From NCBI GenBank assembly GCA_026770585.1, contig MU647098.1:125423-138858 (forward strand): 13,436 nt of DNA, written 5' to 3'. A model generated the notes under the pieces. The model saw only the letters and a list, made by a program, of their open reading frames with translations. It was not told the DNA's origin and searched no databases. Shown here piece after piece: positions 13,381-13,436 of this stretch; positions within the stretch are counted from its first letter, which is position 1; each line of letters opens with the position of its first letter. The stretch is from Baffinella frigidus (taxonomy: Eukaryota > Cryptophyceae > Cryptomonadales > Baffinellaceae). The position numbers and the translations under genes were made by a program.

Positions 13381-13436
13381 CTACGGTAGCACATCCCTAG
13401 CTCCATACGGCTTTCCTAGGGGGGGGGGGTGGCTTC

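Overview
The window looks like eukaryotic nuclear DNA from a protist or alga with plant-type TTTAGGG telomere sequence, probably subtelomeric. There is no bacterial-style gene packing. Exons are short, introns are long, and much of the rest is heptamer arrays related to (TTTAGGG)n, GA/CT microsatellites and fold-back elements. I cannot name the species. Weak 5' splice sites and repeat-filled introns would suit a dinoflagellate or similar lineage, but that is only a guess.

The main result is that nearly the whole window appears to be ONE gene on the minus strand, entered from the right and left open at both ends. I could trace 17 small exons (about 1,507 nt, 502 codons). The joined reading frame stays open across 16 introns, and the codon phases match at every junction. 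The N-terminal part (13380 down to 5864) is a ribonuclease-inhibitor-type leucine-rich repeat (LRR) domain. Residue spacing across most exon joins is exactly 28, the LRR-RI period, which is strong internal proof of the exon order. The C-terminal part (4454 down to 107) is a charged, heptad-like coiled coil. The family resembles NLRC3/RNase-inhibitor-like LRR proteins; the biological role cannot be read from the sequence.

Layout from left to right, which is 3' to 5' of the gene: 1-3072 holds coiled-coil exons separated by telomere-like and GA-rich introns. 3073-4378 is an intron with two fold-back elements. 4379-4454 is the LRR-to-coil linker exon. 4455-5863 is an intron holding a tandem amplification of a piece of the neighbouring LRR exon. 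5864-13380 holds LRR exons whose introns contain MITE-like elements, TTTGGGG-type arrays and microsatellites.

Two features stand out as possibly undescribed. (1) Most introns carry decayed partial copies ('echoes') of their own flanking exon edges, always polar: copies of the upstream exon's 3' end plus donor lie near the intron's 5' end, and copies of the acceptor plus the downstream exon's 5' end lie near its 3' end. (2) Several introns consist almost wholly of telomere-like heptamers, with the C-rich strand in the sense direction. No complete open gene, tRNA, rRNA or CRISPR array was seen.
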